DNA from: Pseudocitrobacter cyperus | GTDB lineage: Bacteria > Pseudomonadota > Gammaproteobacteria > Enterobacterales > Enterobacteriaceae | Length of the DNA: 64,000 bases | Assembly: GCF_039889165.1 (NCBI RefSeq) | Contig: NZ_JAYMYY010000004.1 | Span: forward strand, 62,001 to 126,000 | Direction: 5' to 3' | Part shown: piece by piece, positions 46,402 through 55,045 of the stretch | Position numbering within the stretch: the stretch's first letter is position 1 | How the letters are laid out: every line of letters begins with the position of its first letter | The notes under the pieces: generated by a model | The model's database searches: none | The model's input: the letters and a program-made list of their open reading frames with translations, nothing else | What the model was told of the DNA's origin: nothing | Program-made: the position numbers and the translations under genes

Positions 46402-47691
46402 ATGAGTACCACTTTGCTTGATAGCGTGGTGAAGAAAAACCGCGCGCGTTTAATACCGTTTATGTTAGCGCTGTATGTGCTGGCGTTTCTTGACCGCTCG
46501 AACATAGGTTTTGCGAAAGAGACTTATCAGATTGATACCGGACTGAGCAATGAAGCCTATGCGCTGGGGGCCGGTATATTCTTCGTGGTTTATGCTTTCC
46601 TGGGCGTACCGGCTAACCTGCTGATGCGTAAATTCGGTGCCAGAAGCTGGATTGGTACGACTACATTGCTGTGGGGTTTTCTCTCTGCTGCGATGGCGTG
46701 GGCCGACAGCGAAGCGAAATTCCTGATCATTCGTACTCTGCTGGGGGCGGCTGAAGCCGGTTTTTTCCCGGGGATGATTTATCTGACATCGCAGTGGTTC
46801 CCGCAGCGAAACCGCGCCAGCATTATGGGGCTGTTTTACATGGGCGCACCGCTGGCGCTGACGCTGGGGTCGCCGCTTTCGGGTGCGTTGCTGGAGATGC
46901 ACGGCTTTATGGGGCATCCCGGCTGGTTCTGGATGTTCGTGATCGAAGGTTTACTGGCGGTAGGGGCGGGTATTTTCACTTTCTTCTGGCTGGATGATAC
47001 CCCGCAGCAGGCGCGATTCCTCAATAGTGCTGAAAAAACGGCGCTCCTGAGTCAACTGGCCAGTGAAGAGGAGACAAAAGTCACCTCTAAGCTTTCGGAT
47101 GCCCTGCGCAACGGGCGTGTCTGGCAACTGGCGATTATCTACCTGACGATTCAGGTGGCAGTGTATGGCCTGATTTTCTTCCTGCCGACTCAGGTTGCTG
47201 CGCTGCTAGGTACCAAAGTTGGCTTTACAGCATCTGTGGTGACGGCGATCCCTTGGGTGGCTGCGCTGTTTGGAACCTGGCTCATCCCGCGCTATTCCGA
47301 CCGTACCGGTGAGCGCCGTAACGTTGCCGCACTGACGCTGCTGGCTGCGGGAATGGGGATTGGGCTGTCCGGCCTGGTTTCTCCGGTTCTGGCGATCCTC
47401 GCCTTATGTGTGGCTGCGGTAGGGTTTATCGCCGTCCAGCCCGTGTTCTGGACGATGCCGACTCAGTTGCTCTCCGGGACTGCGCTGGCCGCAGGGATTG
47501 GTTTCGTTAACCTGTTTGGTGCCGTCGGAGGATTTATTGCGCCCATTCTGCGCGTCAAAGCGGAAACGCTGTTTGCCAGCGATGCGGCGGGCCTGCTTAC
47601 CCTGGCCGGTGTGGCAATCATTGGCTCCTTGATCATCTTCACGTTGAGCGTGAACCGCCCTGTTACGCAATCGGGCGCAGCGCATCATTAA
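46402..47691 (+). CDS. rhmT: MFS transporter for L-rhamnonate (probable)
   Basis: A major facilitator of the anion:cation symporter subfamily (like the glucarate and galactarate carriers), 429 residues with 12 hydrophobic segments. Signature LDRSNIGFAKE after helix 1 and GMIYLTSQWFPQRNRASIMG after helix 4 are present. It sits between dehydratase and aldolase, so rhamnonate import is the obvious role, without direct proof. ATG 46402 follows a GAGG site; the upstream frame extension has no support. Confidence 0.93.
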   Translation: MSTTLLDSVVKKNRARLIPFMLALYVLAFLDRSNIGFAKETYQIDTGLSNEAYALGAGIFFVVYAFLGVPANLLMRKFGARSWIGTTTLLWGFLSAAMAWADSEAKFLIIRTLLGAAEAGFFPGMIYLTSQWFPQRNRASIMGLFYMGAPLALTLGSPLSGALLEMHGFMGHPGWFWMFVIEGLLAVGAGIFTFFWLDDTPQQARFLNSAEKTALLSQLASEEETKVTSKLSDALRNGRVWQLAIIYLTIQVAVYGLIFFLPTQVAALLGTKVGFTASVVTAIPWVAALFGTWLIPRYSDRTGERRNVAALTLLAAGMGIGLSGLVSPVLAILALCVAAVGFIAVQPVFWTMPTQLLSGTALAAGIGFVNLFGAVGGFIAPILRVKAETLFASDAAGLLTLAGVAIIGSLIIFTLSVNRPVTQSGAAHH

Positions 47692-47716
47692 TCTTATCTA
47701 CGTTGTAAGGATCGTT

Positions 47717-48520
47717 ATGAACGCATTGTTAGCAAACCCTTTCAAGGAAGGATTACGTAAAGGGGAGGTGCAGATTGGTCTGTGGCTGAGCTCAACCACC
47801 TCCTATATGGCAGAGATTGCGGCAACGTCGGGTTATGATTGGCTGTTAATTGATGGCGAACACGCGCCGAATACGGTGCAGGATCTTTATCACCAGTTGC
47901 AGGCTATCGCACCTTATGCCAGCCAGCCGGTTATTCGTCCGGTTGAAGGCAGTAAGGCGTTGATTAAACAAGTGCTGGATATCGGTGCACAGACGCTATT
48001 AATTCCGATGGTCGATACCGCAGAGCAGGCCCGACAGGTGGTTGCCGCAACTCGCTATCCGCCAGTAGGAGAGCGTGGGGTGGGGGCCAGTGTCGCGCGT
48101 GCTGCGCGTTGGGGGCGCATTGAGAATTACATGGCACAGGCGAATGAATCGCTTTGCTTGTTGGTTCAGGTTGAGAGTAAAACGGCACTGGATAATCTGG
48201 ATGCGATTCTGGAAGTGGAGGGAATAGACGGGGTCTTTATTGGCCCGGCCGATCTCTCTGCATCACTGGGATATCCCGATAATACCGGTCATCCGGAAGT
48301 GCAGAGAATTATTGAGGAGAGTATTCATCGTATTCGTGCCGCTGGAAAAGCGGCGGGATTTCTCTCGGTCGACCCGCAAATGGCGCAGAAGTGTCTGGCG
48401 TGGGGAGCCAACTTTGTTGCCGTCGGCGTCGATACGATGCTGTACACGGAAGCGCTGGACAACAGGCTGGCGATGTTTAAGCCTGTTCCGTTAGCGCAAA
48501 CACGCAAAAGTAGTTATTGA
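47717..48520 (+). CDS. rhmA: 2-keto-3-deoxy-L-rhamnonate aldolase
   Basis: A class II HpcH/HpaI-type aldolase of 267 residues splitting the keto-deoxy acid to pyruvate and lactaldehyde. Conserved parts: WLLIDGEHAPN (catalytic histidine), LVQVESKTALDN (metal glutamate) and VFIGPADLSASLGYP (metal aspartate). E. coli RhmA (YfaU) is nearly identical in recall. It closes the rhm operon; the next gene glpC is convergent. Confidence 0.96.
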   Translation: MNALLANPFKEGLRKGEVQIGLWLSSTTSYMAEIAATSGYDWLLIDGEHAPNTVQDLYHQLQAIAPYASQPVIRPVEGSKALIKQVLDIGAQTLLIPMVDTAEQARQVVAATRYPPVGERGVGASVARAARWGRIENYMAQANESLCLLVQVESKTALDNLDAILEVEGIDGVFIGPADLSASLGYPDNTGHPEVQRIIEESIHRIRAAGKAAGFLSVDPQMAQKCLAWGANFVAVGVDTMLYTEALDNRLAMFKPVPLAQTRKSSY

Positions 48521-48525
48521 GAAAC

Positions 48526-48600
48526 GACCGGATGACGCAATGTTAGCCGGGCTGGCATGATTATCCTGGCCTGGTAAACATTGCGTTATCTGATTCGGTC
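48526..48600. repeat. Long imperfect inverted repeat between rhmA and glpC
   Basis: ACGCAATGTT (48535-48544) pairs with AACATTGCGT (48577-48586); flanking GACCG and CGGTC extend the arms, with a central stem of the related AGCCGGGCTGG and CCTGGCCTGG. It lies between convergent genes and may serve as a terminator for both. Confidence 0.55.
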
Positions 48601-49790
48601 TAGTCCAGTGCCTGTGCCAGCAGCGTAATCGGATGCTCGCAGCGCTTGCTGGTCGACATCTCGATTTGCCATTTACAGGTTTCGCAATCGGTCACCACGA
48701 TATCTGCGCCGCTCTCCTCAATCTGGCGGAACAGCGGCGCGCCGACGGCCTGCGAGGTGGGGTAATTCTCTGACTTAAAGCCATAGGTGCCCGCAATGCC
48801 GCAGCACTGGGAATCGAGTACCTTTAGCTCCAGCCCGGGAATTTGCCGCAGCAGTTCAAGGGTGTAGAGCGTCCAGCCCATTTTTTCCATATGACACGGC
48901 GTGTGATACACCACCTTCAGCGGCAACGGTTTAAGCGGCAGCGTTTTCCCTTCATCGAGTTTTCGCCACAGCCAGCGGGTGGCTAGGTCGATATGCTCGC
49001 GCAGGCCGCCGTTATCGACATTAAGCAGATGCGGATATTCATCGCGCAGCGTAAAGGTGCAGGTGGATGAGGTGGCGATAACCGGCAGCGATTTCCCATC
49101 AATGGCTTCACGCAGAGACGCGACGTTGGCCTGCGCCTGTTTGCGGGCTTTGTCGGTAAAACCGTTGGCGATAAGCGGCACACCGCAGCACTTCTCTTTG
49201 TTCAACAACTGAACGCCTGTACCCAGCGCATTTAATACCTTAATGAGATCCTTGCCTAATTGGGGATGGTTATAGTTGACGTAACAGCCGTGGAAAAACG
49301 CCACCTGCTCGTCATACTGCGCCTGCTGTTGGGCAATGCCGCGGTACCAGCGACGAAAAGTGCCGAATGAGTATTTTGGCAGCGTGCGACGATGATCGAT
49401 TTTCAGCGCGCTATCCAGCAAACGACGCACGGGTTTGAGTCCGGTCGCGGCATTCACCAGCGGCGCAAAGGGCGTCGATATCTGTCCCATCAGGTCGGTA
49501 TGGCTGAGAATACGGTTGCGCAGCGATGGCGTGGTTACGTCGTAGCGCGCGCGGGCGCGCTGGATAATATCGCCAATTTTGACATCCGACGGGCACGCCA
49601 CTTCACAGCGTTTGCAGTTGATACAGTACTTCAACGCCTCGTCATAGAGCGCGCCGTCTTTCAAACGTAGCCGCTCACCATCCGGCCCTGCCTGTTTTGG
49701 CCCCGGATAGCGTGGATTCACCCGGCTTATAGGGCAGGCAGTGGTACAGGCGGTACACTTAATACAATTCTCAAACTGGCCGCTACTCAT
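48600..49790 (-). CDS. glpC: Anaerobic glycerol-3-phosphate dehydrogenase subunit C
   Basis: The iron-sulfur membrane-anchoring subunit, 396 residues. Two N-terminal 4Fe-4S motifs CIKCTACTTACP and CINCKRCEVACP are followed by two CCG domains (HTPCHMEKMG, SQCCGIAGTYG). It passes electrons from GlpAB to the quinone pool, menaquinone under anaerobic conditions. It overlaps glpB by four bases and shows the usual length. Confidence 0.97.
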   Translation of the reverse strand: MSSGQFENCIKCTACTTACPISRVNPRYPGPKQAGPDGERLRLKDGALYDEALKYCINCKRCEVACPSDVKIGDIIQRARARYDVTTPSLRNRILSHTDLMGQISTPFAPLVNAATGLKPVRRLLDSALKIDHRRTLPKYSFGTFRRWYRGIAQQQAQYDEQVAFFHGCYVNYNHPQLGKDLIKVLNALGTGVQLLNKEKCCGVPLIANGFTDKARKQAQANVASLREAIDGKSLPVIATSSTCTFTLRDEYPHLLNVDNGGLREHIDLATRWLWRKLDEGKTLPLKPLPLKVVYHTPCHMEKMGWTLYTLELLRQIPGLELKVLDSQCCGIAGTYGFKSENYPTSQAVGAPLFRQIEESGADIVVTDCETCKWQIEMSTSKRCEHPITLLAQALD

Positions 49791-51046
49791 GCTTCACCTC
49801 CCGTCAGCAGGGCGATTTGGCGAGCGGCATGCAGAGCCGTTACCGCACATACGCCGCCACCGCAGCCCTGAGCAATGGCGTCACAGCCACCCAGAACCGA
49901 ACCAATGACAAACAGATTCTCCAGCCGTTGACCGGCGATTGCCGGGCGTAATGTGGCATCGGTGGCAACGCCAAACTGCTGCCAGGGCTGAGGATCGAAG
50001 ATATCCGGGCGATACCACTGCTCGCGCGTGGCTGCCTGCATAACATCCAGATTCAACACCGGCTCGCGGATTTCTTCACGGCTGGAGACCAGCCCGTTAC
50101 TGAAGAAACTGCCGCTCGCCAGCACGACAAAACGTGCGCGCAGGGGAATATCCGCATGATTGCGTGTCCAGACTGCGGTAGCACGCTGGTTTTCCAGCGT
50201 GACTTTTTGCACTTCATCACCCGGCATCCAGATGCCGCCCGCTCGGATGAAGCGTCGCTGAAGCTGCGTCTGAATCCGCATTCCCGGCACGGAGGGCGGA
50301 AGTGTTGGAAGCAGGTGCAACGCGCAGGTGAGCTTCGATGAGAGCCAGGTGTAAAGCTGGCTATCACTGGCGCCAAAACAGGCCGGAAGCCAGAGCGCAT
50401 CGTAACCCTGCGCCAGTGGGGCGAGCGCGTCATATAACGGCTGCCACTGTTCCGGTTGATCGAGCAGGCGGGCAATGTTCGCCGCGCGAAATTCGCTGGC
50501 ATTTTCGCGCAGCACATCTAATTGCGGCAGGTCGATTTCAGCCGCGTCGACCTGCAGACCACTTTTACGTAATGATTCTGCGGCCAGAGGCGCCTGAAAA
50601 TCGAGAAAACCGGTGATCCCCACAAGACGTACTTTGCTGGTTGTGGGCGGGAATAGTGGCGTCTCAACGGGGCTGAGCCATGCGCTACGTAATAACCCTA
50701 ACGGCGTGACGCGCTGATGTATCTTCCCGGCTTCGCCCTGAAAAGTGAGGCCACAGTCGGCGAGTAAAGTTTCAGCTTCACGGGCGTAAGAGAGCACGTT
50801 TTCGCAGCCGACTTTGTTATACGGATGTTCAGGAGCCTGGGTGCTCAGCGCCCGCAGGCCGTGACTAACGTCATCCACACGCTGTCCATCGGGTAGCATG
50901 CTGAGAAGATCCAGTGAGCCTGAAGAGAAATTCAGCGCGCTTTGCCCCCGGCTGACGATGGCGCAGCGCATCCCCTGCGACTGTAACCGTAGCCCACACA
51001 GCAACCCGGCCAGGCCGCCACCGATAATGACGGTATCAAACTTCAT
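49787..51046 (-). CDS. glpB: Anaerobic glycerol-3-phosphate dehydrogenase subunit B
   Basis: A flavoprotein subunit of 419 residues with an N-terminal dinucleotide-binding fold VIIGGGLAGLLCGL and the C-terminal FVIGSVLGGCDAIAQGCGGG. ATG at 51046 gives the E. coli length and aligned N-terminus MKFDTVIIGGG; the frame is open to 51142 but that part lies inside glpA. The start overlaps the glpA end by 11 bp. Confidence 0.95.
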   Translation of the reverse strand: MKFDTVIIGGGLAGLLCGLRLQSQGMRCAIVSRGQSALNFSSGSLDLLSMLPDGQRVDDVSHGLRALSTQAPEHPYNKVGCENVLSYAREAETLLADCGLTFQGEAGKIHQRVTPLGLLRSAWLSPVETPLFPPTTSKVRLVGITGFLDFQAPLAAESLRKSGLQVDAAEIDLPQLDVLRENASEFRAANIARLLDQPEQWQPLYDALAPLAQGYDALWLPACFGASDSQLYTWLSSKLTCALHLLPTLPPSVPGMRIQTQLQRRFIRAGGIWMPGDEVQKVTLENQRATAVWTRNHADIPLRARFVVLASGSFFSNGLVSSREEIREPVLNLDVMQAATREQWYRPDIFDPQPWQQFGVATDATLRPAIAGQRLENLFVIGSVLGGCDAIAQGCGGGVCAVTALHAARQIALLTGGEA

Positions 51047-52658
51047 TCTGATGCTCCTTCTGTAGCCCGCACAGCCCCTGGTAAACCCAGCGGGTAAGTT
51101 CGCTTTCGCGCAGCGCATCGCCCCAGGCGATCGGTTGCACACCTTTCCAGCGTTCGTTGAGGAAGTCAGAGAGTTGCGTTAGCGACTGGCTGGCGCTGGC
51201 GGCATGGAAGCGTGGCAGCAGGGCTGCCGCGCGGCAGGCGCACAATTCGCCCTGGCAGGTTCCCATTCCGACGCGGGTGCGGCGGCGCAGATCCAGCAGA
51301 TTGCGGACGTTAAGATTCTCGACGGCGTATTGCACTTCGCCCGCCGTAACGGCCTCGCACTCGCATACCAGGCTGCGATACAGGCGGTTATCGCCGATCC
51401 AGTCTGGTGTCCGATCGCCATGGCGATAGACCACGGAACCGCGCAGTGGCGCGGGGAGCGAGATAATGCGCTGGATGGTTTTTTCCTGGCTTTCGCGTGA
51501 ACCCGGTAATGGGGTGGTAGCGGTTGTACAGGGTTGGGTGTGACCTAATTTGCGGCAGACTGCATCGGTCGCCCACTCGGCCATTAAGCGGTAGGTCATT
51601 AGTTTGCCGCCGGTGATGGTGATGAAGCCTTCCATACCATCACGCTGTGCGTGATCGAACAGCACGATGCCGCGGCTGACGTTCCGCCCGGTTGGGTCAT
51701 CGTCACAGGCAACCAGTGGGCGCACGCCGGAGTACGCGCGGAGTATGCGTGTGCGGCCCATAGCGGGGGAGAGTTTTTCGCCTTCGCGAATCAGCGTATC
51801 CACTTCCTGCGCGGTGACGCGATTGTCGTCAATCTCGTCATAATTAATGTGCATAGAGGTGGTTCCAATCAGCGAGATTGTATCGCCGGGCACCAGAATG
51901 TCGGCGTCAGCAGGCTTGCGACAGCGGTTTATCACGTGTTGATTGATGCGGTGATCGAGGATTAACAGCGAGCCTTTCGCCGGAAACATGCGGATAGCCA
52001 GGTCTGCATATTCGGCGATACGCTGCCCCCAGATCCCGGCGGCGTTCACGACCACCTGGGCGCGTAGCTCGCGTGTTTCCTGGGTTTGATGGTCGCGCAG
52101 GCGGACACCGCGCACGTTTGCCCCGTCGCGAATAAGCCCGGTGACTTCATGACCGGTGAGAATCGCCGCGCCATGTTCGCGGGCATCCAGCATGTTTGCC
52201 GCCGTGAGGCGGAAGGGATCAACGGTACCGTCCGGCACTTTTACCGCGCCGATTAGCGCCGGGTTTACGCCCGGTTCAAGGCGGCGTGCTTCCTGTGGGT
52301 CGATAGCCTGCGCGTCGATTCCCGCGTTTGCGCAAGCCTGTAAAAAGGTGGATTGAAAATCGAGGCTATCTTCCGGCAGGGTGATAAACAGCCCGCCGGT
52401 GGGCTCGATACAGTGGCGGGCGATATGTTTCAGAATACGGTTTTCATTGATGCATTCGCGAGCCGATTCGCTGTCGGTAACGGCATAGCGCGCGCCGCTG
52501 TGCAGCAGGCCATGATTACGCCCGGTTGCGCCGGTGGCGATGTCGTGGCGTTCGACCAGGACTACGCTAAGCCCCCGCAGGGCGCAGTCGCGGGCAATCC
52601 CCGCGCCGGTGGCGCCGCCGCCGATAATAATGGCATCGTACTCCGCTGATTGATGCAT
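51036..52658 (-). CDS. glpA: Anaerobic glycerol-3-phosphate dehydrogenase subunit A
   Basis: The catalytic FAD subunit oxidising sn-glycerol 3-phosphate to dihydroxyacetone phosphate. It has 540 residues with the N-terminal FAD motif IIIGGGATGAGIARDC, and a C-terminal BFD-like 2Fe-2S region with CECEAVTAGEVQ and GTCQGELCACRAA. It heads glpABC. In E. coli the divergent neighbour is glpT; here the divergent gene is inaA. Confidence 0.97.
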   Translation of the reverse strand: MHQSAEYDAIIIGGGATGAGIARDCALRGLSVVLVERHDIATGATGRNHGLLHSGARYAVTDSESARECINENRILKHIARHCIEPTGGLFITLPEDSLDFQSTFLQACANAGIDAQAIDPQEARRLEPGVNPALIGAVKVPDGTVDPFRLTAANMLDAREHGAAILTGHEVTGLIRDGANVRGVRLRDHQTQETRELRAQVVVNAAGIWGQRIAEYADLAIRMFPAKGSLLILDHRINQHVINRCRKPADADILVPGDTISLIGTTSMHINYDEIDDNRVTAQEVDTLIREGEKLSPAMGRTRILRAYSGVRPLVACDDDPTGRNVSRGIVLFDHAQRDGMEGFITITGGKLMTYRLMAEWATDAVCRKLGHTQPCTTATTPLPGSRESQEKTIQRIISLPAPLRGSVVYRHGDRTPDWIGDNRLYRSLVCECEAVTAGEVQYAVENLNVRNLLDLRRRTRVGMGTCQGELCACRAAALLPRFHAASASQSLTQLSDFLNERWKGVQPIAWGDALRESELTRWVYQGLCGLQKEHQNEV

Positions 52659-52869
52659 ACTTCAGTCCTTCCATTGCAATATCCTTGTCACCAGTAGGCC
52701 ATATTTTACGGGGAATTTGTTTGATATTGCGCACATTCGAACTTTTATATTTTCGTTTTCGCGCATTTTAATGCAGGTAAAATTCGCCGCTAAATGCAAA
52801 GAATTTTACCCAGTGTTGTATATTATGGTTCTTTAGTTTTTTCTTAAGCGCTAGCTGGCGAGGCAAGTA
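52659..52869. promoter_or_regulatory. glpA / inaA divergent control region
   Basis: An AT-rich 211-bp gap. The tracts CGCACATTCGAACTTTTA and TTTTCGTTTTCGCGCATT around 52731-52770 resemble GlpR operator half-sites (TTCGNN-type). CRP, ArcA and FNR are the known E. coli regulators but no site is clear enough to call. No glpT gene or remnant is visible. Confidence 0.45.
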
Positions 52870-53520
52870 ATGTCTGTATCAAATGGACTGGATGAATTTA
52901 ACCAATGGTGGGCGACAGAGGGCGACTGGGTTGAGGAGCCAAACTACCGTCGTAACGGAATGAGCGGCGTCCAGTGCGTAGAGCGTGATGGTAAAAAACT
53001 GTACGTCAAACGCATGACGCAGCACCTGTTTCGCTCCGTCCGCTATCCTTTTGGTCGCCCGACGGTTGTTCGTGAAATTGCGGTGATTAAAGATCTGGAA
53101 AAAGCGGGCGTTATCGTGCCGAAGATCGTTTACGGCAAAGCGATGAAAATTGACGGTGAATGGCGCGCACTGCTGGTAACGGAAGATATGAAAGGCTTTA
53201 TCAGTATCGCTGACTGGTATCACCAGCATGCGGTTACACCCTTCCCGGATGATGTTCGTGAAGCGATGCTGAAAGCGGTTGCCGTGGCCTTCAAAAAGAT
53301 GCACAGCGTGAATCGTCAGCACGGTTGTTGTTACGTGCGTCATATCTATGTGAAAACCGAAGGAACGGTGGAAGCAGGCTTCCTCGATCTGGAAAAGAGC
53401 CGCCGTCGCCTGAGCCGCGAAAAAGCGATCAAGCATGATTTCTCACAACTGGAAAAATATCTTGATCCGATTCCGAAAGCGGACTGGGAGCAAGTCAAAG
53501 CGTATTACTACGCGCTGTAA
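52870..53520 (+). CDS. inaA: InaA, lipopolysaccharide-kinase (WaaP/Kdo kinase) family protein
   Basis: A 216-residue protein of the small kinase-like group related to WaaP and KdkA. Visible features: YVKRMTQHLFRSVRYPFGRP near the N-terminus, AVIKDLEKAGVIVPKIVYG, LVTEDMKGFISIADWY, and CYVRHIYVK where kinases have the catalytic HxD-like loop, and GFLDLEKSRRR (metal-binding DxE). E. coli InaA is induced by weak acids and MarA/SoxS; the substrate is unknown. Confidence 0.9.
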   Translation: MSVSNGLDEFNQWWATEGDWVEEPNYRRNGMSGVQCVERDGKKLYVKRMTQHLFRSVRYPFGRPTVVREIAVIKDLEKAGVIVPKIVYGKAMKIDGEWRALLVTEDMKGFISIADWYHQHAVTPFPDDVREAMLKAVAVAFKKMHSVNRQHGCCYVRHIYVKTEGTVEAGFLDLEKSRRRLSREKAIKHDFSQLEKYLDPIPKADWEQVKAYYYAL

Positions 53521-53523
53521 AGA

Positions 53524-53546
53524 AAAAACCGCCATCGGCGGTTTTT
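53524..53546. terminator. Bidirectional terminator between inaA and yfaE
   Basis: AAAAACCGCC pairs with GGCGGTTTTT around ATC; T-runs lie on both strands. Its right end covers the stop codon of yfaE. Confidence 0.85.
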
Positions 53547-53799
53547 ACATTTCTATCTCAATATCCCCTTTTGCCCGACAGCAGCAGGGCAAAATTTCGC
53601 CGGGCTGGATGAACGCCAGGGGTTCAGTCAGCCAGTCGACCTGTCCTGCGACCAGTCTCGTGCGGCACGAGCCGCAGTAGCCTTCGCGGCACTGATACTC
53701 AACTTCAACGTTGTGTGACTCCAGCGCGGCCAGCAGGGAAGGGTGTTCATCCTGGCACAGCAACTGTGTGCCAGAGATGCGGAGGATCACGCGCGTCAT
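53545..53799 (-). CDS. yfaE: 2Fe-2S ferredoxin YfaE, NrdB cofactor maintenance
   Basis: An 84-residue plant-type 2Fe-2S ferredoxin. Cysteine motif CREGYCGSC (residues 37-45) plus the CCC cluster near residue 73. It supplies electrons that reduce and re-form the diferric tyrosyl radical cofactor of NrdB. Its start overlaps the nrdB stop by one base, and it is the last gene of nrdA-nrdB-yfaE. Confidence 0.96.
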   Translation of the reverse strand: MTRVILRISGTQLLCQDEHPSLLAALESHNVEVEYQCREGYCGSCRTRLVAGQVDWLTEPLAFIQPGEILPCCCRAKGDIEIEM

Positions 53800-54929
53800 C
53801 AGAGCTGGAAATCACTCAGGTCGTCGGTGTTGACTTCGGAGTCGATCTGGCCGACCAGGTAAGAGCTGACTTCGACTTCCTGCGGTGCAACCTGGACGTT
53901 ATCGGACACCAGCCAGGTGTTGATCCACGGGATTGGGTTCGAGCGCGTCTGGAACGGCAAATCGAGGCCAACCGCCTGCATGCGGATATTCGTAATATAT
54001 TCCACATACTGGCAGAGGATATCTTTGTTCAGGCCAATCATTGAGCCGTCGCGGAACAGGTATTCTGCCCACTCTTTCTCCTGCAATGCCGCCTGCACAA
54101 ACAGGTCGTAACACTCCTGTTTACACTCTTCGGCGATTTCAGCCATTTCCGGATCATCGACGCCGCTGCGCAGAAGGTTCAGCATATGCTGAGTACCGGT
54201 CAGGTGCAGCGCTTCATCGCGGGCAATCAGGCGGATAATTTTGGCGTTGCCTTCCATCAGTTCACGTTCTGCGAAGGCGAAGGAGCAGGCAAAGCTGACG
54301 TAGAAGCGAATCGCCTCCAGCGCGTTAACGCTCATCAGGCAGAGATAGAGTTTTTTCTTCAGTTCACGCAGATTCACGGTTACGGTTTTACCGTTCACAG
54401 TGTGCGTGCCTTCACCGAGCAGATGCCAGTAGCTGGTCATCTCGATCAACTCATCGTAATAGCCAGCGATGCCACCAGCACGTTTCTGGATCTGTTCATT
54501 GGTGACGATATCATCAAATACAATCGCCGGGTCGTTGACGATATTACGGATGATATGGGTGTAAGAGCGGGAGTGGATGGTTTCAGAAAACGCCCAGGTT
54601 TCGACCCAGGTTTCCAGTTCCGGGATGGAGATCAGCGGCAGCAGCGCCACGTTCGGGCTGCGTCCCTGAATGGAATCCAGCAGCGTCTGATACTTCAGAT
54701 TGCTGATGAAAATGTGTTTTTCGTGCTCCGGCAGCGCCTGGTAATCGATACGGTCGCGGGAGACGTCAACTTCTTCCGGACGCCAGAAAAAGGAGAGCTG
54801 CTTTTCAATCAGCTTTTCGAAGATGTCGTATTTTTGCTGATCGTAGCGGGCCACGTTGACCGGCTGGCCGAAGAACATCGGCTCTTTGAGTTGGTCATTT
54901 TTCGTCTGTGAAAATGTGGTATATGCCAT
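53799..54929 (-). CDS. nrdB: Ribonucleotide reductase class Ia, small subunit
   Basis: The radical-generating subunit, 376 residues. Diiron ligands D85, E116 and H119 (counting the start Met) and the radical tyrosine Y123 in SETIHSRSYTHI are present, as are later ligands in FAERELMEG and ARDEALHLTGTQH. The C-terminal tail NTDDLSDFQL is the peptide that docks into NrdA. It is preceded by a 116-bp spacer from nrdA with a long palindromic repeat. Confidence 0.97.
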   Translation of the reverse strand: MAYTTFSQTKNDQLKEPMFFGQPVNVARYDQQKYDIFEKLIEKQLSFFWRPEEVDVSRDRIDYQALPEHEKHIFISNLKYQTLLDSIQGRSPNVALLPLISIPELETWVETWAFSETIHSRSYTHIIRNIVNDPAIVFDDIVTNEQIQKRAGGIAGYYDELIEMTSYWHLLGEGTHTVNGKTVTVNLRELKKKLYLCLMSVNALEAIRFYVSFACSFAFAERELMEGNAKIIRLIARDEALHLTGTQHMLNLLRSGVDDPEMAEIAEECKQECYDLFVQAALQEKEWAEYLFRDGSMIGLNKDILCQYVEYITNIRMQAVGLDLPFQTRSNPIPWINTWLVSDNVQVAPQEVEVSSYLVGQIDSEVNTDDLSDFQL

Positions 54930-54953
54930 GAATGTGTCCTGTGATGAGAATTA

Positions 54954-55035
54954 CCCCTTACCCTAACCCTCTCCCCATAGGGGAGAGGGAATCTGAACAC
55001 CCTCTCCCCTATGGGGAGAGGGTTGGGGTGAGGGG
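54954..55035. repeat. 82-bp palindromic repeat, copy 2, between nrdA and nrdB
   Basis: CCCCTTACCCTAACC and GGTTGGGGTGAGGGG form outer arms; two inner palindromes CCTCTCCCC-ATA-GGGGAGAGG and CCCTCTCCCC-TAT-GGGGAGAGGG lie between. It shares the arms and the CTCTCCCC/GGGGAGAG core with the element at 18031-18124. Both lie within operons. Confidence 0.88.
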
Positions 55036-55045
55036 GATATTATTA

